A stretch of 64,000 bases of DNA from contig RSEF01000019.1 in NCBI GenBank assembly GCA_003993805.1, positions 7,108,966-7,172,965 of the forward strand. The letters are read 5' to 3'. The notes below the pieces were generated by a model that was not told the origin of the DNA, did no database searches, and saw only the letters and a list, made by a program, of their open reading frames with translations. Position 1 is the stretch's first letter; each line of letters begins with the position of its first letter. The DNA comes from Himantopus leucocephalus (lineage: Eukaryota; Chordata; Aves; Charadriiformes; Recurvirostridae). A program made the translations under genes and the position numbers. Below, piece after piece: positions 60,821 to 64,000 of the stretch.

Positions 60821-63800
60821 TGGTGAAAGGCAGCCGCAGTTCCTCTGCTGTTTCCAACGGCCGGGAGCGCGGAGGCAGTGCCCGTTGTCCCGGGGCAGGG
60901 ATGCTCAGCCTCGCCATAGCTGGGGCTGCTCTGCGTTACCTGGGCTCTGCAAGCATCTGGGAGGGTCTTGAGGGTGCCGTAACCCCTCTGCGTTCCCTGT
61001 CCTCTGTCACCCTGTAGGAAGCACTGCCAAGCACAAGGCATGTGCTTAATGAGCTGGACACAGCACCGCGGGGCTTGGGAACAACTGCCAGGAGAGGATG
61101 AAGGCTGAGGATGCTGGGAAAGGCAGCGTGGGATTGTGCTGTCTGAGGGCACCTGTGTGAAGGCTTTTTATTTTTCCCTTTCTGTGGATGGAAAAAGACC
61201 CTTTATGAAAAGACATTTCTGCTTAATTTATAGCTAACAATAATTTGATAAATACCTTTTCCTGCTCGTTGAAAACAGAAAGCTTTTTCAGGCACTGCCT
61301 GTGGTTTATGATGTTTGTCCCGCACCAAACACCAGCTGAACCGTTAGGATGCCTCAGCCCTTGCTCCCCGCTGGGAACACGTTCCAGTGCACTCAAACCC
61401 ACCCCGGGCCGGGGGCGCCTGGGCGAGAGCCAGGAGGCAGCAGCAGGCAGGGCAGTTTTAGTAGGAAGAGCAGGAACATCTCGGCTCTGGCCCGCCGTTC
61501 CAGACAGGCGCCGGGCACTGGCGCTGGAGGGGCTGGTGGCTCTTCGGTGGCTTGTGCAAAACAGAAGGACCAGTTTATAGTGGTGTCTTTTCTCTTCTTA
61601 CCTGATATTCTCCATCTTTCAAAGCGAGCCCTATTATCAGCAGCCGTGCTGCAATGTCAACAGGGAAAACAACGATGATGTCTAAGGTGACCTTTCCCTT
61701 GCAGGCTTAACTCTGGATTGCAGCAAAGTGGCAGACTGGTGTGGTGAAGAAGCTTTGATTAACCCTCTGCACAGGTTGTTCTCAGGCATACTAATCCCGG
61801 GGCTGTCAAAAGCACTGCAGCTCGTTGAAAAAAATCACCACAATGACGGAAGCATGAACTACTTTAAAAATTGAAGATTTTATACTATTTTTGGTACTGG
61901 GGTAGGTGTGATTTTGAGGGTCACAGTCTCCCACCATGGTTTCTGTGGAGCAGCCGTTCGAAGCCAGCTCTCGCATTTGGTGACTCAGTTGTTAATCACA
62001 GGTGCTGGACCTCACCTGCGCATCACTGGCTTGGAGGCTGAAACACATCTCATCTTTGGAGGGACCTTAGCAGTCCTGCAGCTCTCGGAAGTTTGGCACT
62101 TAATGTTATGAATTATATGGTGTTTGTCCCTCTCACAATTACATTTGATTTCTTTATGCTATTTAATAGCTCTGTGCTATGATGATAGCGTTGTTCTTTC
62201 CCCCCTTGATGATGATTATATCTCCTGTTCCCTCAGTGCCAACACATACAATGTCTGACCTCAAACTGAGCTGGCGTCTTCCAGGCAATGTGTATTTGTG
62301 TCAGTCAGGAGGGTGCAGGGGCTCAGCTCACACGTTTATGCTCCATTACTCACCCCTGCATTGTAGGAAGGAAAGTTGCTTCCTTCAGTGCTTTTCTCTG
62401 GGCAATTGTAATTCTACAGCTCAATAGCTTTGAATTTATTCAGCCTAGCTGGATATTATCAGTTTATTTTTATGTGTGTGGAGAGACAGAGCCAAGGAGA
62501 GAAAGGGAGGAGGAAAAAACCCTGTCGTTCTTGTAGGGCTTACAGTGGGATTTACACTGAAGCATGAAATTCTTCATATAAATATTTTAGGACTCTTATC
62601 TCTGAGGAGATTAATCTTTGAAATACTCCCAGGGGAACAAGGGCAGCTTGTTCTCAGCCTCTTCCTGCCCTCCCCTTTCTGCACCAAGGGCCGCAGGGGG
62701 TTCCCGTGGCTCTGGCTGCATCTCTGGAGGCTTTCACCCCCCTGCACAGAGGGGGGCTGCGCACGGGCCAAGGCCAATTCCGGGTCGCTGAGCAGTGCCC
62801 GTGGCTGGGCAGGAGGTCTTGGCTAGGCAGGGGGTGACAGTGGGTCAGCTCGAGTCAGTAGTGACCGTGGGGTCAGATGTCTGCCATCGTACCCTTGGCT
62901 GTGGGGTCTCCTGGTACGTGCTGAGCTTCAGGAGCATCCACCGCGGCCAGCTGGGACAAAGCCCCGTCCCATGGGCCTCGGAGATGCGCTGTGGTTCAAG
63001 GTCCCACCAGTCCGGCTGGCACGGCTGTGGCAGAGCCCACTCTCGATGGAGGGCGCAGCGCTGCAGTCAGCTTGGCCCGACTTTAAGCTGGAGATAAACG
63101 CAGTAGGGAGCAAATCTCAGTGGGTTTTGTTTGGCTGAACAGCACATAACTCGAACACTTATTCATGGCTTACCTGAGCTCCCTGGCCAGCAGTCTGCGC
63201 ATTATCCTGGCCATCTCAGGAAAACAGTTTCCCTGGAGAACGCGCACGCTCTGCTCGGAGCGTGACTGTGCCGTGTCGGCACTGGTGCCTCGTCCTTGAC
63301 CGCATCAGGCACGGGGCACTGCCCCAGTGCAACATGGGACCTCGCACGGGACGCCAAGAGCAGATCCACCATCGAGCACAGTGCTGCGTGAATACGAGTG
63401 CCTTTCTGTGTGGAGCCGTGCTTCAAGGAACAGCCTGAGGATCGAGGCTTGCCATGCGGCGCCCGTCCCCCAGCCCACCGCCATACGCCTTTCTGGAGCA
63501 GGTCGGCAGTGGCGGCAGTGCTGTTGCTGCTGTTCTCTCCTGCTCCGAGGTGAGCTCCTGCATGCTGTCCTCGCTAGGAGAGGAGCTGGGTTTCACTAAG
63601 CATCCCCTCTCCCTTGCCGGCCCCTTGGGGTTGCAAAGGTGTGGGACAGCCGGGGCACGGACCTGCTCAGGCCCGGCTGACCTCGGGGACTACACGGCTC
63701 TTGAGAGCAAAAGTTTTGAAATCCCCACAAGTTAATTAATGTTTAAAATAGCCAGTGTCAGCTCTGTGGTTTGCATCACAGGTAGCGAAAGCTGCCTCAG

Positions 63801-63958
63801 TGAGCCGGTGCAATGATGCCGGGGGACTCGCCAGAGGTGGCGAGCTGATGAACAGAGCAGCTACGAAGGCTTCTCCCACAGCTTCGCCCTGTTCACCCTT
63901 TCCTCCGATCTTGAGAGCAGCTTCTGGGATGTGAGATGTTTGATGCCTCTTCCACCCC
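60821..63958. other. GC- and CpG-enriched right-hand zone, no gene recognised
   Basis: GC-rich patches occur at about 60830-60970, 61340-61560, 62680-63090 and 63230-63700, separated by AT-rich DNA (for example 61570-61900 and 62100-62240). The last patch holds about 28 CpG in 350 bp and approaches CpG-island criteria. Numerous overlapping frames on both strands (60571-61152, 61245-61678, 62476-62826, 63327-63735) look like composition effects. No exon of a known gene could be read. Confidence 0.45.
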
Positions 63959-64000
63959 TGTCCTGGTTTGAGGTAAAACAGGACCAATTTTGTTCAATAA
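63959..64000 (+). mobile_element. Possible start of an LTR element, cut by the window edge
   Basis: The final 42 bases begin TGTCCTGGTTTGAGG and continue AAAACAGGACCAATTTTG. TGTCCTGGTTT is reminiscent of the 5' end of avian ERVL-type LTRs, which start with TG. TCCTGGTTT and AAAACAGGA also form an imperfect inverted pair. Only the edge is visible, so the element type, length and orientation cannot be verified here. Confidence 0.35.

Overview
The window is vertebrate nuclear DNA, most likely from a bird. The best evidence is three CR1 retrotransposon fragments of the avian type: about 11555-11652, 16513-16612 and 40448-40825. All three lie so that the CR1 sense strand is the minus strand, and two keep the characteristic 3' terminal ATTCTRTG-type octamer. 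Overall repeat density is low and there are no mammalian Alu/B1- or L1-like sequences. Single Ns and one 100-N run show this is a draft-assembly contig.

I found no complete protein-coding gene in the 64 kb. Nearly all open frames of 60-190 codons look like chance frames in non-coding DNA or by-products of GC-rich patches. The one convincing coding signal is on the minus strand at 11960-12954: two adjacent exons encoding the last kelch blades of a KLHL10-like BTB-kelch protein. Their GT-AG splice sites are in the correct phase. The 3' exon carries a frame-breaking deletion, and no upstream kelch, BACK or BTB exons are visible. I read it as an unprocessed, truncated KLHL10-like pseudogene, although an assembly error or a divergent live paralogue is not excluded.

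Layout: 1-1079, featureless non-coding; 1080-1530, an orphan CpG island; 1531-11554, AT-rich non-coding DNA with a nested tandem duplication at 3372-3489; 11555-12954, CR1 fragment, G-quadruplex cluster and KLHL10-like remnant; 12955-40447, a long gene desert with one CR1 tail, possible MIR-like relics, a 42-bp near-perfect palindrome (19881-19922), the assembly gap (25995-26094) and several AT-rich stretches that resemble conserved regulatory elements; 40448-43000, CR1 plus GC-rich patches and a second G-quadruplex motif; 43000-46619, non-coding; 46620-47220, a second CpG island; 47221-60820, non-coding; 60821-63958, GC- and CpG-enriched patches; 63959-64000, possibly the first bases of an LTR cut by the window edge.

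No tRNA, rRNA, known microRNA, CRISPR array or viral gene was recognised. Nothing here forms a pathway or operon. The window is best read as intergenic or large-intron DNA with candidate regulatory islands and one gene relic. Statements about evolutionary conservation are inference, because no comparison could be run.
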